Source: Lingula anatina (Eukaryota > Brachiopoda > Lingulata > Lingulida > Lingulidae). From it: a DNA stretch of 53,309 nucleotides. Under the pieces are notes generated by a model. That model ran no database searches, was not told the origin of the DNA, and was given only the letters and a program-made list of their open reading frames with translations. The stretch covers positions 70,755-124,063 of the forward strand of contig NW_019775589.1 in the NCBI RefSeq assembly GCF_001039355.2, given 5' to 3'. Shown piece after piece: positions 1 through 12,560 of the stretch. Made by a program: the position numbers and the translations under genes. Positions within the stretch are counted from its first letter, which is position 1; every line of letters starts with the position of its first letter.

Positions 1-430
1 AGGGGTAACCTACACCCAAAAACCCAGGAACAATGGTTTACTTTGCATGTGTATGTTAACAATAAATATGCAATGTTAATTTATTAAAGAAACACGGTTA
101 TGTCACCATAAAAGACACATAAAAAGATCCATAGGCAAAGTTCCGCGTGCGTGCGTTACTACAGTTACTATCAACAGATTGTGCTGATAATATAACTAAG
201 TAAACTTAATCGTGTTCTTCTGAATCTGACAAATTTAAATCTTTATATTTAAATGCACTTGTTATATGTATGATGACGGACAATTTTAAAACTTCTGATA
301 TTAAAAAATTCTATCTCAGATAGGGTTTTGAGAGTCATTCATGCACTTGTTATATGGCGACGGGCATTTTAAAAAAAATCCGATATAATAAACTGTAAGA
401 TATCTGAAATGAAGTATCGGGTGTCATTAC

Positions 431-1883
431 CTCTACAGTGAGCAAGGACAACTCGAACGCCGACTGCTTTGTATTCTGCTATAACCTAAAACACAGGAAT
501 AAAAATATTTTAAAACAAATTTGTGACGATCGAAGCACAAAAAATGTCCAACAGTACGATCTCAAAAACGCGTATTAAACACTTTCGCCATTTTTTTTTT
601 TTTTTTTGAATTGATAAAAACGTATAACACTCAAAATATCTTCTTCACTTTCACGACTATACCGACCCAATATAAATCAGTAATTAAATAAAACAGTGTT
701 GCTATTGTATAATAAGAAATTAAAGTCCAGCTATGGCTATGTTTCAGACCAATACTCAATGTATTTTAGATTACAGAGAAATATTTTTTTTTATAAAACT
801 TGAACTGTTTAAGATTATTTTTTCTCTAAAACGCACAGGATTTTTGTTCTCTTGTAAAGCCGCCCTAGAAACCGGGGGTAATTTTGCCTCACCTGTTTCA
901 GCACCTTCACCCCTACGGCGTCAATAAAGGTCATGGCGGAGCAGTCCACTATGATGTGGTGGATGTCAGGTTGTGGAAGTTCGTCCTCCAGAGACAACAG
1001 ATGCTTGTCTGCTTGTTTGGACTCGTCCACTAGAGCTATGGACGGATGGTCGTCTGCTTCTTTTTCCGTCTGCTGAATAAAATACAATGATCTTTGTTAT
1101 TTCATAACGCCACGCTGCAGGAATGTAATCTTTATTGTATTATTTTTACTTTATTTCATTTTCTGTATGTCTGTGTGTGCGCGTGTGTGTAAGCGTACTC
1201 GCGTGAATCCCATATTTGACTTCAGTACTTAATTAATTACCTTATAAACTACGTGTAAAAACAAGGTTTATTGTGGACCATACGTTTGCGTTTTCCTTTT
1301 TCTTCTCTCTTTTTTCTTTCTTTTTCTTTTGCTTTGCAAGAGCTTCTTGTCTCTCGTTTATCGCCATCCTTTCGGCCTTGAGGAGACCAGGGTCACATCC
1401 GGTGGTTGAGTAGAGCTTGTTACGGAAATGTTCAGCGTTCGCGTAATACAGGGAGGATTCAAAGTGAAAAATCTTGATTCCAGGAACCTCCTCGACCTAG
1501 ACAAATAGAATTTAACAATATTGGTAAAATATTCATGACTTGAGAACACAGATGTTACATTTGGAAACCTACTGCCTACAAGACATAGGTTACTATTTTC
1601 TTGAAAACCGGATTCAAAATTCTTTGACAAAGTATCCTTAATATATCGTACTTACAATTAAATACTTAATATGCTACTAGCTAAAGTAACAGCTGCCTTT
1701 GTTTTTGTGGTAATCGTTGAGGTAAAATTTCGAGCAAGCTACGAAAAAAACCCAGCCACCGTATAATGAAAATAGACTTGGATGAAGATAAATCCGTGAC
1801 GTACCACTTTGTAAACGTTTTTGTCTCTGTATATATCTGTGTGAGGCACTCTACCAAAGAGACAACTGTAGGGCCTGTAACAA

Positions 1884-1926
<43 letters not shown>

Positions 1927-2359
1927 GACTTTTTAAATGGTAAAATCGCAATAAAATCAATCGAACCTTAACATGCTGAAATCGAGCACATCACTTCCCA
2001 TGCCCTGTGACAGTAATTTAGACTGAGTTATACTTTTAAAGTGATTAAAAATAATAATTAAAATTAATAATAAATTAATTATAAAAAATGATTAAAAATT
2101 AAAAATAACAGTCTGAACTATCCTCAGATTTGCAAACAAAAAAAATAATTTTCGTGCAACACTCCAGCAATGTGCATGTATAGCTACAAATATAATGAAC
2201 GATGATCCATCTTCTGAAAAAAAAAACTAGCTGAGACCCCACTTACCATTGTGTCCTGAAGACAATAGTGATGAGAGAGAACCCCACCCCTACCAGAAGT
2301 CCCATATCCACATTGAGGAACACTACGGAGACGAATGTGACTATCCATATGGCCTTAAA

Positions 2360-2412
<53 letters not shown>

Positions 2413-5400
2413 TGAAAACGCCCAATCTTTCTATGGATATGTCCGTGTATGTATCTTATATAAAGTACGTCATTGTAAATAAGGCGTAGTGCTGTGCGTT
2501 TTGGGATGAATGTGTTAAGAGTGACAAAGTGTGTTAGGTGAGACTGCAGAGTGTTCTCCACATACTGAATCACTTAGAATTATAATCAATGTGAAAATTC
2601 TAAATGGGCAAGATATTGTATTGCTTGCAAATGCTCTAGCATGTATTGGGTGTGATATAAACGAGTATCAAGAAAGACCATGCACTTACAAAATCAAACT
2701 TTGAAATCCTCCACAGTCTCTTCAGGTCTTTGACCTGCAGGAACATGCCTTTCAGAGCCACGATGATGATAGAGGCAAGAACACACTGGAAATTAAAAAT
2801 TATGCTGAATTTGATAACAGAAATATGAAATATATAATGATATAAAAAAGCTGTAGCTACCTACAGAGTTAAATATCCAAATATGTAACCTCAAAGCAGT
2901 AAAGAACATAATGATTGTAAGTTTAATAAGTTATATTACGACGCTCAAAAATATGCGCCGAGAATTCAGCTAGCAGTTGTAAGGTTTCTAGACAAAAGTT
3001 TGATTCTACTTTTTTATCTTTCTTACCCTTGGAAGAGTTCGAAATAACGGCCCTGCGGCAAGTATAACTATCAGAATAAAGCCACTGGAAACGATACTTG
3101 CAACCTGCAAATTAACTTAATATATAATAATGTAAATGTATGTTATTTATATCACTATTTTTCACCCCACCGTCTTGAAATGCATTGCAAATCCAATACA
3201 TACTGTGCTGGCCCAATCCAAAAATTCTTACCAGTTACGAAACCCCAGCTACCATATAATGGAAATAGACTTGGGTGAAGATAATAAATATGGAAGCACT
3301 GCCAAACGACGCAAATTATGTATTCTATTTTGCAAAACGATGTTTAGATGACCCTTCATTTACTTTCTTTTGGGAATCCTAAATTACTCTACCTCCGTTT
3401 TTCCTCCGGTCGTCTCTTGCACCAGGCTTCTAGACATGGACGCGCAGCAAGAAAACGTAGTGAAGACAGAGCCTATGATGTTACACATACCATAGGCAAT
3501 AAGCTCCTGGAATATAATAGTACTATAAAACAAACCTCTCCATATGGAAGCACCTGCTTAAGATCATAAGCTTCTATCATCAGTATGGGTACAAAATGCA
3601 GATAACACATGATTCAGCATACTCAAATGTGAGGTATCACTCCCAATTAAGCGTTTATTACATTAAACCAATACACATTTATTATCTGTAGTGGGCGAAA
3701 TAATAAACTCTTACATATTTCTTAATGTTTTTCTGTTGTTTCCTTTTCCTGCGAAAGACATTTGAATTTGCCACTCCTTGAATAAGTAAAAAAGAACAAA
3801 CTTTCAAAAGTGGAATGTGCCGCTTGAATTTTTTAAAATCCTTTTGACCCTTAAGGCCCAGCAGGCACAGAACTTTTTATAACGTTACCATAAAGTTACC
3901 CTAACGTTTGTTATATAAACGCTATGGTAACGATATAAGAACGTTCTGTGTTTAATTGGAAGAAAATCCCATCCCTACCTGGTCCGGGCTTATGACGTAT
4001 CCCTGTTGTTTGGCCAGTATCTTTGCCATGGAGACGGATATGGTGAAGGCCACAATGGCCACTCCGAACGCATCGACGATTAGAGTCCCGAAATGTTCGG
4101 CAGGAGGTAGGGTCGGCACAGGGATGCTGGAATTAGAATTAAAATTCACCGTGTTAAAGCAGTGTAAGAAATATAAATCGTTTTTAAAAAGATTGAGAAA
4201 TGGCAAATGTTGTGCAAATTACATTACATTATTTTACATCAGTAATCTAATTTATTACTGGACTTACTAGTACAAAAGTCTGACAAGGGGTCGAGACGCA
4301 ACGCCGTCGACTAAACCAGATTGTAAACTTAGAAATAGTTCTAAAAGCATTTTCCTTTATTGTTTTTTTAATCTAGGAAATGACGTTGTCAAAAGACTCA
4401 GAAATTGTCCGTAAGTACTTACCCTGTTGGAATAGACCCGACCACCGTCAGATTAAACACCTCGTCCATTTTGGCAAAGTAGGATACCATAGTACCCAGA
4501 ATGACCTAAAATGTAGAGGCTTCATTTCAAACAAACACAGTAAATGAGGATTTAGATGTTATAATGGTGGATCCATTAGGGGTACATTGGCATACATGCA
4601 ACACTTTGTAACTTTATTTTTTATCATATAAAGCCGTTATCTTATTATTATGAAGTGCACGTGCATTTATGGGAACACAGCAGTAGGTGAGACATGGCTT
4701 GTCCAAAATGTCGGATTAAGATAACTTAAAGGCTTTCTCGTACATTAAATTTATTTATGAATCTCTCATTTTATCACATGTTCCTGTGGTTTTATGGGAC
4801 TGACATCTATTAGACCTACACCCAAGGAACAAAGCTCACCATAAAACAGAGTCAAATGTCTATTTTCACCTTTTTAAACGAATTAGCAATCATAATATAC
4901 CAGTAATTAACAAGCTCGGATCATCTTTCACGGATAGCTGCTTTTCATGAAGGCAAGCACTTACCACAATCAGCTCAATGGGCACCGGCATCTTCATCTT
5001 CGCCTTATACCTAGCGTTGATACACTCTTTTGTCAGCACCAACATTAGTATGCACACTACTGACATGATGAGAGCGGCCAAATTGGTTTGGGGAAGGGTG
5101 AGGAAGAACTGGATGTAAAACTAAAATGAAATGATAGATCTTACCACTATAATGATGTGAACTATCTGTAGCCTGAAATGACACGTGCGATGAACTTGGG
5201 TACTTGCTTTTCAGCTATACCGCAAAAATTTAAAGGTACATACGAACCGAGCATCGGTGGAGCGTGGATTCCCAGTAACACATGTAAACCACTTCTACTA
5301 GATTCTTATATGACTCAAATAAATTTGACATGCCAAGGGATAAACTGAATAGATCACTCGATCAGCCATAAAAGACCTTTAGACTGCTCCTTTCTTTAAA

Positions 5401-6094
5401 TTTATGGTTGTAAATTTAACCTACTTCCGTGACCTACTTTCCTGCCCCATTGACATTACAGCTTAGAATACCAGCAGAAAAATCTGTTCAAACATCATTT
5501 TCGGGTAAAATTAAACAATGCCTTTTGGTAATTCTCTTAGTTATACTACTTGAAACTATATGCTGGCATTTGGTTGGTTTCTGTGAGAAAAAATTGACTT
5601 TGTACGTATCTTTAATAGTTTATTCTCAGTCCAGTGTCTGCTGATTAAAAATACTTCTCTAAAGTACTGAAGATCATATTAACAAGCACTGAAGAGTAAC
5701 TCAATAATAAAAACCATTGCGACTTTAAATCAGATATCAACACTAGTTCAAGACGATCACTTACTTTGACGAGTTTAAACGGATTGGTGATTTTTGACGC
5801 CTTAATTCTGAGTCCAAAGACGTGTTTAATCTGTGAAGAAAACACGTGGCAGGCGGCTCCCGTGGTGAACCCACTGATGAGGGGGTCGGACAGGTAGTTG
5901 GTGATGAAACCAAGACGAAACGTGCCCTTCAATAACTAGAATAAACAAAGATAAAGATCGATGTGTTGCCCCTTGTAATTCCGCTTCATTATACTGTCCA
6001 TAGAAATAGTATAGGGACAAAAATATTCTTTAAATTACTACAGATTTTACTTCATTTTAGTATATATCCTTTGCGTTTGATGCAAAATGATAAC

Positions 6095-6134
<40 letters not shown>

Positions 6135-8367
6135 ATGGGGGGGGGGGCTAAAATCTACCTGCCAAAATCCGACCAGCATGGTCAAAGCGGTGGCAACGCC
6201 TATCTTGAAGTCCACGCAGTCTTGGTTGGAGTTGGTATCGGCGTCACATATGATGGTAGGTACAGAAGTGGCATTGGCAACGCTTGAATCGTTGAAGACA
6301 TCTGGGGACGCTGCGGGAGCGGTCCATGACACAGCTTGTCTGTCTACGACTGCCCCTACCATGAGGCTGACGACCGCCATGGTACCTTGATAAAGTACAT
6401 GAAGTACCAAAGTTATTAGTTTGCCATATTTTGTACTGCAAGGTGTCGTTTCCTCTACATCAAAGCCTTACTTTTATGTATCTAATCGTTAACGTTAACC
6501 AAGTATTCACTCGTCTATTTCATTTTTCTATCAATTAGTCTATTTGTAAATCAATTTATTCATTTCATTCATTCTTTTATTCTAACTCAGTCATTCATTC
6601 TTTTCTCCCTTTATTCATACGTTTTCTCACTGACTCATTCAAACATTCATCCATCTTTTCTTTTATCCATTTGTTGGCTTTCTTTTCAAGCAGAAATTTA
6701 ATTTTTATATTGAATAACATCTTACTACAACCTCGATCCTGCAGAGATGCTCTCGGATGTCTTAATTTTTTCTCACCTAACACAATGTCACACTCACCTA
6801 TGGAAATGTGCTTGGACGTCCCAAAGAAGAAGTAAACGAGCGGAGGGAAGAATGACACGTACAGGCCGTGGATGGACGGGAGCCCTGCCAATAAAGCGTA
6901 TGCCATACCTGGAAACAATTAGGTTGAATTTGAAATACTAAATTTTAACTTTTAATCTATCATTATTTATTTATTTATTTTAAATATTTTTGTCATGTGG
7001 AATTGGTGGTTGTTAGGTTGTTAAAGGCGTCCTATCTGGGGTTTTTGAACACACTGTTTGGACACATTCTCCGAGGGAGGTGTCCTGTGACTGAGGTTAT
7101 TTTTATCCGCATATATACTAAAAGGTCAAGTAACATATAAAGGATGAAATCCTTTCTTTTCTTCTTATTCAACTATTTTTGTTTATGTCTTTTTTTTGTT
7201 TGTTTCTTTGTTTGTTGGTTTATTAAAAATAAGTGTATAAAATGGTAAGGACTTGTGACAACAGTGAGGTATTAAACACACAGTACTGTGCACCGCCAGC
7301 CTTCGTATATGTATTCGCTTGACCTATAATTTCAAAACAGCCAGGGACTCATCCAGACACCTAACCTATGGGGGCTTCGTCGAAATAGCTGTATAAAACG
7401 CCACGCTGGGTCGATTGAACTCCTGTGATCGACAGAAACGGTCTACTGGGATCGCACAAAGAACCCAGGCTTCGTGAAATAGTTAAAAAGAATGTCATTC
7501 CAGTACCTCTTTTAGATCGGGTTGCACTATAACAGACGGGGTGGATTTCATTTTAGCAGACAGTCATAGGCCTTCCGAGCTTCGTGTGGCTGTCTGCCAC
7601 ACGTCACATTTCTGTATGCTTATATAGTGCACAAGAGATATTGATTTACGCGATTTAGTCAAAACTTAAAATACAAAGTTCAAAATAATTGAATTTGAAT
7701 TGTAACCACACTACTGATAGTTCAGTGATACATGATACCTCAGTAAACAGTATGGTTTAATAGCCAACCCTGGAGGGAGGGGCCTTTTTCCTGAGGAGGG
7801 GGGGGGNGGGAGATTGACTTTTTTTCTTCTTGTTAAATTTTGTATTAATTCTAAAAGGCATTAAATGCTACACTTATAAGGGAGATAAAATTTTTCGATA
7901 TTCCTGTTTTTTTTTTATTATTATTTTTATTTTATCAATGACTTACCCTGTGGAAGGTGCATCACTCCCACCGTCAACCCAGACACCAGATCACCAACGA
8001 ACCACTGGGGGAATTTATACTGCCTCATTATGGACACGAAGGGGAAGAGTCGGAGCAGAAACCCCTGGATACAGTCACGTGAGCATGCACAACGATTACG
8101 TAATTTACGCCGCACGTGGTGCGCATGCTCTTTGGGAGTCTTAGACTTCCTCCGCTGGGAAAACCCATGGTGTTTGTCGAAGTGTTCTTGGGTAAAAACT
8201 CGGCGCTTAACAGTCACTGGTTCATCTTCTCTCTCGAGTTGAACGCCATAGAGAGACGACGTTCTCTCTAGTTCTGAGGGTTGCTCTGTCGATCTCGCCC
8301 CTCTATTTCCGTTTTCCAAAGATGTATTCGCCAGAGGTTCGCGTTCATCTTTGCCGTTTTGGTCCAT
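431..8367 (-). CDS. SLC26 family anion transporter (prestin/SLC26A6-like), 15 coding exons, 3' end outside window
   Basis: Multi-pass membrane exchanger of anions such as chloride, bicarbonate, sulfate or oxalate (family knowledge). Coding exons in transcript order: 7947-8367, 6798-6908, 6159-6385, 5765-5935, 4965-5120, 4423-4505, 3979-4126, 3393-3506, 3027-3104, 2690-2785, 2247-2353, 1805-1874, 1284-1496, 893-1072, 431-485. All junctions are GT-AG and keep frame, giving 743 residues. The family signature is split over exons 1-2 ([17 protein letters not shown] then [20 protein letters not shown]). Exon 8 carries [14 protein letters not shown], with the conserved TM10 Ser-Arg at about 464-465. 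The STAS domain starts near residue 595 ([20 protein letters not shown]) and includes [16 protein letters not shown], with a Lys-rich insertion at the exon 13-14 junction. The start at 8367 (MDQNGKDE) is the first Met of a hydrophilic N-terminus; acceptors just upstream suggest a 5'UTR intron. SLC26A5/A6-like is the best guess; the paralogue is not proven. Confidence 0.93.
1882..1926. repeat. (AAAT)n microsatellite at an SLC26 splice acceptor
   Basis: About eleven tandem AAAT units end 8 bases from the first base of SLC26 coding exon 12 (acceptor at 1875-1876). On the transcript strand this is a TTTA repeat sitting where the polypyrimidine tract should be. Confidence 0.95.
2363..2410. repeat. 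(AAT)n microsatellite at an SLC26 splice acceptor
   Basis: About sixteen AAT units lie 10 bases from SLC26 coding exon 11 (acceptor at 2354-2355). On the transcript strand it reads as an ATT repeat immediately before the 3' splice site. Confidence 0.95.
3866..3950. repeat. Short imperfect foldback in an SLC26 intron
   Basis: The arms 3866-3892 (beginning CACAGAAC, ending CGTTACCATA) and 3923-3950 are near-perfect inverted copies around a 30-base loop, so the segment folds on itself. It lies between SLC26 coding exons 7 and 8, about 30 bases past the donor of exon 7. It looks like a miniature palindromic element; no clear target duplication was found. Confidence 0.6.
6099..6148. repeat. (GA)n plus G-run next to an SLC26 splice donor
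   Basis: A GA dinucleotide tract followed by GGGGCGAT and a run of eleven G lies 10 bases beyond the donor of SLC26 coding exon 3 (exon edge at 6159). On the transcript strand it is a C-run followed by a CT repeat just inside the intron. Confidence 0.95.
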
Positions 8368-8409
8368 TTTTGAATGCAGTACCTGTGGCACCAGTACCCA
8401 CCGCACCTA

Positions 8410-9588
8410 CAACATGAAAGTTACAGTGAACACGAGGTCGTGTTTGGGTTGATGCATAAATGGTTTTTAGGCTTAAATTGCCCCAGATGGGTGGTTTGGG
8501 TAAACCCCACTCTCTAGGATAGCAAGACCTCTGGATCCTGCTTCACCAAACAGTTTTGTTTGGTTTTTTTTTTTGTTTTTGTTTTTGGTTTTCTTTTACC
8601 TTGGCTAGGATCATAACACTCTTAATTAGCCAACTAAATATAAACAGTCAACTTTGAGATGACGGCCTATTGACCAACAATGGTAATAAATATTATTATG
8701 GAACTGGCATAGAATAAGATGTTATATTCGTCCCCATTGTTACGTGACGTTGCGGCCAACCATTCTTCGTGGACACTTAACGTGGACGGATAGTTGGGCT
8801 ATCACATCATTAAATTGTGATTTCAATAAAATATAAAGTAATTTTCCATTTGCTTAACATATATCCTTGGAATAATCACACCATATTAAATAATTTAATA
8901 AAATAAATATCAGATTTGACTTCCAGACAATATGGTGTTTAGCTGACCTGAAAAAAGTGATATCGACCTCAGTTGACCTCAGAAGAGTGGTATCGACCGA
9001 GGTGGGAAAACACTATATTGATCGACAGCCAAATTCGATAATTGTAGGCCTATAATAAAAACCTTTATACTCAGATGAACTCTAGTCGCCGCCTTTATAA
9101 GTAGGCCTAGCAACATTTTGTATGGCAAGACATAACAAGTCAGTGAATGAAAAAAATATAGAATAAAAATCCAGTAGCTATATAACTGTATGTGTAACAC
9201 GTTTTTGTAATAATACCTAATTAACCTTACATATAGCTGGAGAAGGGTCTAAGTTCGACTTGACTCTTGAAGCCACGAGCCGTGTAAGCCTATTACTCAA
9301 GGGTTACATATATATTTTTGTACATCTAAACAGTAAGTTAGCTATAGGTAATACGTGCGTTAAACTATTAACCTACAAACATAACATTCTAAGAGTATTA
9401 TTATGCCCACTGCACACCATAAAAATGTTTCTACGTGGTTACATTAGTATCATAATTTTACTTTAATATCTTGGTATTTTTGACCTTCATGGTAATATTA
9501 AACGATATCACTTGATATCATGCTACTCAAGGCGAAAAGGACTATATAATAAACATGATTCTAATAATTTATCTTATTCTGATGCCTA
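8410..9588. other. No gene seen upstream of SLC26
   Basis: AT-rich sequence with only short chance reading frames. It may hold the non-coding first exon and promoter of the SLC26 gene, since the sequence just before its start codon contains splice-acceptor-like sites, but I cannot place them. Confidence 0.5.
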
Positions 9589-10150
9589 GATATCCATACC
9601 GGATACGTAGTCCCATTCGAGTTTATACGTCATGATATCCAAAGCGGATACGTGACATATTCGTAAATGTTGATATAGTCGCAGCATGATATCCATAACC
9701 AGGCCCGTAGCCAGGGGGGTTCGGGGGGTTCGAAAGAACCGCCCCTTTTGCTGGGAAAAGGTCCACTCTGGGTAAAATTTGACCTAGGTACATAAAGTTT
9801 TTATGGAAAAAGGTCCACTTTTTCAGAAAAAGAACCCCCCTTTTGAAATTGCTGGCTACGGGCCTGATAACTGATATCATACCATGTTCGAGCTGTTGTA
9901 CTACATCATGATATCCATAGTGGATAGTTGATGTCCTTCATACGAGCTGTTATACCTGTACTACATCATGATATCCATAGTGGATAGTTGATGTCCTTCA
10001 TACGAGCTGTTATACCTGTACTACATCATGATATCCATAGTGGATAGTTGATGTCCTTCATACGAGCTGTTATACCTGTACTACATCATGATATCCATAG
10101 TGGATAGTTGGTGTCTGCATTCATGCGAGCTGCTACTATACTACATCATT
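9589..10150. repeat. 60-bp tandem repeat array with degenerate older units
   Basis: Three identical 60-base units (9901-9960, 9961-10020, 10021-10080) begin CTACATCATGATATCC and end TTATACCTGTA. A fourth unit at 10081-10140 is diverged in its second half. Older, irregular copies of the core CATGATATCCA..GCGGATA occur from about 9589. They are interrupted by a palindromic transposon at 9700-9866, so the array existed before that insertion. Confidence 0.95.
9700..9866. mobile_element. Palindromic non-autonomous DNA transposon, family A copy 1
   Basis: 167 bases bounded by 15-bp inverted repeats CAGGCCCGTAGCCAG / CTGGCTACGGGCCTG and flanked on both sides by the 5-bp direct repeat ATAAC (9695-9699 and 9867-9871). 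The interior carries runs of C or G and no reading frame. It is inserted in the 60-bp satellite array. Related copies lie at 26670-26838 (opposite orientation) and 51006-51213. Confidence 0.9.
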
Positions 10151-12227
10151 GCAATTAGTGCCATGCATCTTACATGGCATCCATATCGAATACATTGTTA
10201 TTGCAATGACTGCACTTGCGTGCCAATTTGTACGCGATAGGGCTTTTCAACTACCATAATAGAAACACAGGTGTGCCTGCTAAAAGACTTGCTCAAATAA
10301 ACGAACCAAGGTGGTATAAAGCTGTGCAAAGCCGGTATACTCCTGTTAAAAAACCAAGCTTTGTACTCAAGCCCGGTTTTTGATCGGTGTCAGCGGGTAT
10401 AGCTGTGACTCTCCCGATTAAAAATAACTCGGGTGAAAGCAAATTTGAAATAGGGAAGTACAAACACTTTGCTAACCTACCACACAGATTAATGGGAATA
10501 TAAACAGCGACGAGCTTGAAGTAACAAGCAAGTGATTAACTTAACACACTTATTATACATACGGCTTATGCTCCCAGGTAAAACTCACGCTTCGGGCACT
10601 TTAAAGTTAACGTCCGTCCAGGGATGAATTTTCCTATTTGATCTCAGGGATCAGAATGTCGCTCTTACAAAACTTGTCAAAGCCTAGGTGACATCCGATG
10701 CGACCATATATAAAAGGCCAGTAAAAATAATACGCGAAAGAATCAGACCTTGATAGGCGGTGCTCCCACATCGCTCTTAAATTCACCGTGGGGGTCAATG
10801 GGCACCAAATATGTTCCTTTAATATTTTTGTAAATGTGCAACCTCAATATCGGGTTTATATTTAGCCCTCGCCATTATGTGCGTCGCATGGGTGTGTTTA
10901 CTGTGTTACTTTCTCCTTCACTGTTATGGATGTAGGGTGTACCGGTATCTAGGTAAGCGTCACGTGCGCCTAATTAATCCATTTAAACAATTAATGTTAA
11001 AATAATGAATGAGGTTTTAGTGATTGCAAATGTGGAATGTTTTAGAACTAAGTGACAGGTGGTCACTCGTTTCATGGTTTTATCAAAAATCACAAGTTTT
11101 CTCGGCATATTGCTGAGTTATAAACATGCTTATACCCCCATCCCTCAACATGTTAGGTAGAAGCCCTCAAACTTACCTCAGATATAACTACGTCCTCCTG
11201 AAGTATGTGCCAACGCCTTGTGTTTTACGCGTATGGTTTTATTCCTCCTTTTTGTCTTTAACTTGGGCCAGGGATCTGCGGCAATTAAATTATATCGGTC
11301 TAAATTGTTTGTTGAGAATGATTAAATTGGACGCATGTGTATGTGCAGTATACACGAGCATGTATGTGCTCGTGCAAGTGCGTGCATACTACGCGTTGTA
11401 GAAAGGGGGGAGCATGTTTACAACTTAAGTAATAAGTCCCGACAGAAATACTGGGACACTTGATTACCATATTAAAGACAAACGCTAAAATAACGCCCTT
11501 GACATTTACCTTATGGATATTACAACGTTGCTACGCCAGATATTTTTTTCTTATTTTCTTTTATCGACACGCATCCTGGCCCATCACGTTTAACCAGAGT
11601 CAGGTGAAAAATATTCACATCAAGGTGACTCACTTAAATAAACAAGGATTACAATATCTGTAAACATTTCTTACCTGTCTTGACAGAAATGGTCTTCAAT
11701 TAGGACCAATGGTCACTGAGGGACAAGGGCAGAATCGGGTCGCGTTCGTGTGCAGCACCCTGAAAAGATCTGCTCTGCCGTGTGCTTCTGAATTACTGTA
11801 ACCTTGAAGACATCAATTGCCTTGACGCCTGGAGGGGGGTGGCCTCGTTCCAAACACGTTTTACCCTTAGTTTTGTGAACACCATGCGTTGCTTGTTTCG
11901 CTGTGCTTGTGTGTGTGCTTGCAAATTTATGCAAATGAGCATGCGTGTGTGCGTGTGTTCAATATTGTGCAGGGTTGTGGGCAAAAAAGAAACTTTTAAA
12001 CATGTATGCTTAACTTCACTCCTTAATACAAAGGATTTGTCGTTGGAGTAAACAAGACATTAAATAAGAAATTATGTCTTTTTCATGGAAAGCGCAACCT
12101 CCTTCCAGGTTAAATCGATAGCACAATCGCGCGCGTACTTCATTAAAATGCCAACTGAATTTTTTTAGGGTTGTTAGAACTTAAAATAAATTCCTTGCCC
12201 GTTACAGGTTATCTAACACACTTCTTA
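10151..12227. other. Intergenic, no gene seen
   Basis: No reading frame has splice-site support or recognisable protein similarity. The frames at 11126-11401 and 11782-12051 have no family resemblance and look like chance. Confidence 0.5.
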
Positions 12228-12560
12228 TTACCTCCAACAACAGAGGAGGACACATTTTAGTTACCGTTTGTCTGTGGAGACCCTTACGCAAAAAGTAATG
12301 AACGGATTTTGATGAAATTTACAGGATGGGTCAATGGCATAAGGAGGAAATGATAAGATTTTGATGTTGATCCATTCATTAATTAAAACGTTAATAATTA
12401 AATTTACAGAAATTTACAGGATAGGTAAAAAGTGGACAAAAAAATAAAGAAACGATAAGATTTAAGTACTGCTCCATTAATTAATTAATTAATTTTTCAT
12501 GATAGGTCACAAATGTACCAACGATGAAATTATTAGATTTTGGTGATGAATTACTAAAGT
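12228..12560. repeat. Degenerate dispersed repeat (ACCTCC...AACGGATTTTGATGAAATTT type)
   Basis: The segment begins ATTACCTCC..AGGAGG, continues through AAAAAGTAATGAACGG and ATTTTGATGAAATTTACAGG, and is followed by two or three decayed repeats of the same wording (near 12400 and 12500). I recall this wording as a repeat dispersed in many animal genomes. Its class is uncertain and no ends are defined. Confidence 0.45.

Noticed and set aside
1-430. Search for the last SLC26 exon at the left edge
   Set aside because: The only acceptor-like site (near 400) leads into sequence without the expected STAS end; the exon is most likely outside the window.
815-1087. Reading the STAS exon as a separate 90-residue gene starting [13 protein letters not shown]
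   Set aside because: The first residues are intron; a clear acceptor at 1073-1074 and the downstream donor place it inside the SLC26 gene.
2243-2573. Frames with poly-Leu, poly-Ile or poly-Asn
   Set aside because: Produced by the AAT microsatellite; only 2247-2353 on the minus strand is a real SLC26 exon.
7583-7603. Small hairpin CGTGTGGC / GCCACACG in an SLC26 intron
   Set aside because: An eight-base stem is expected by chance in an intron of this size.
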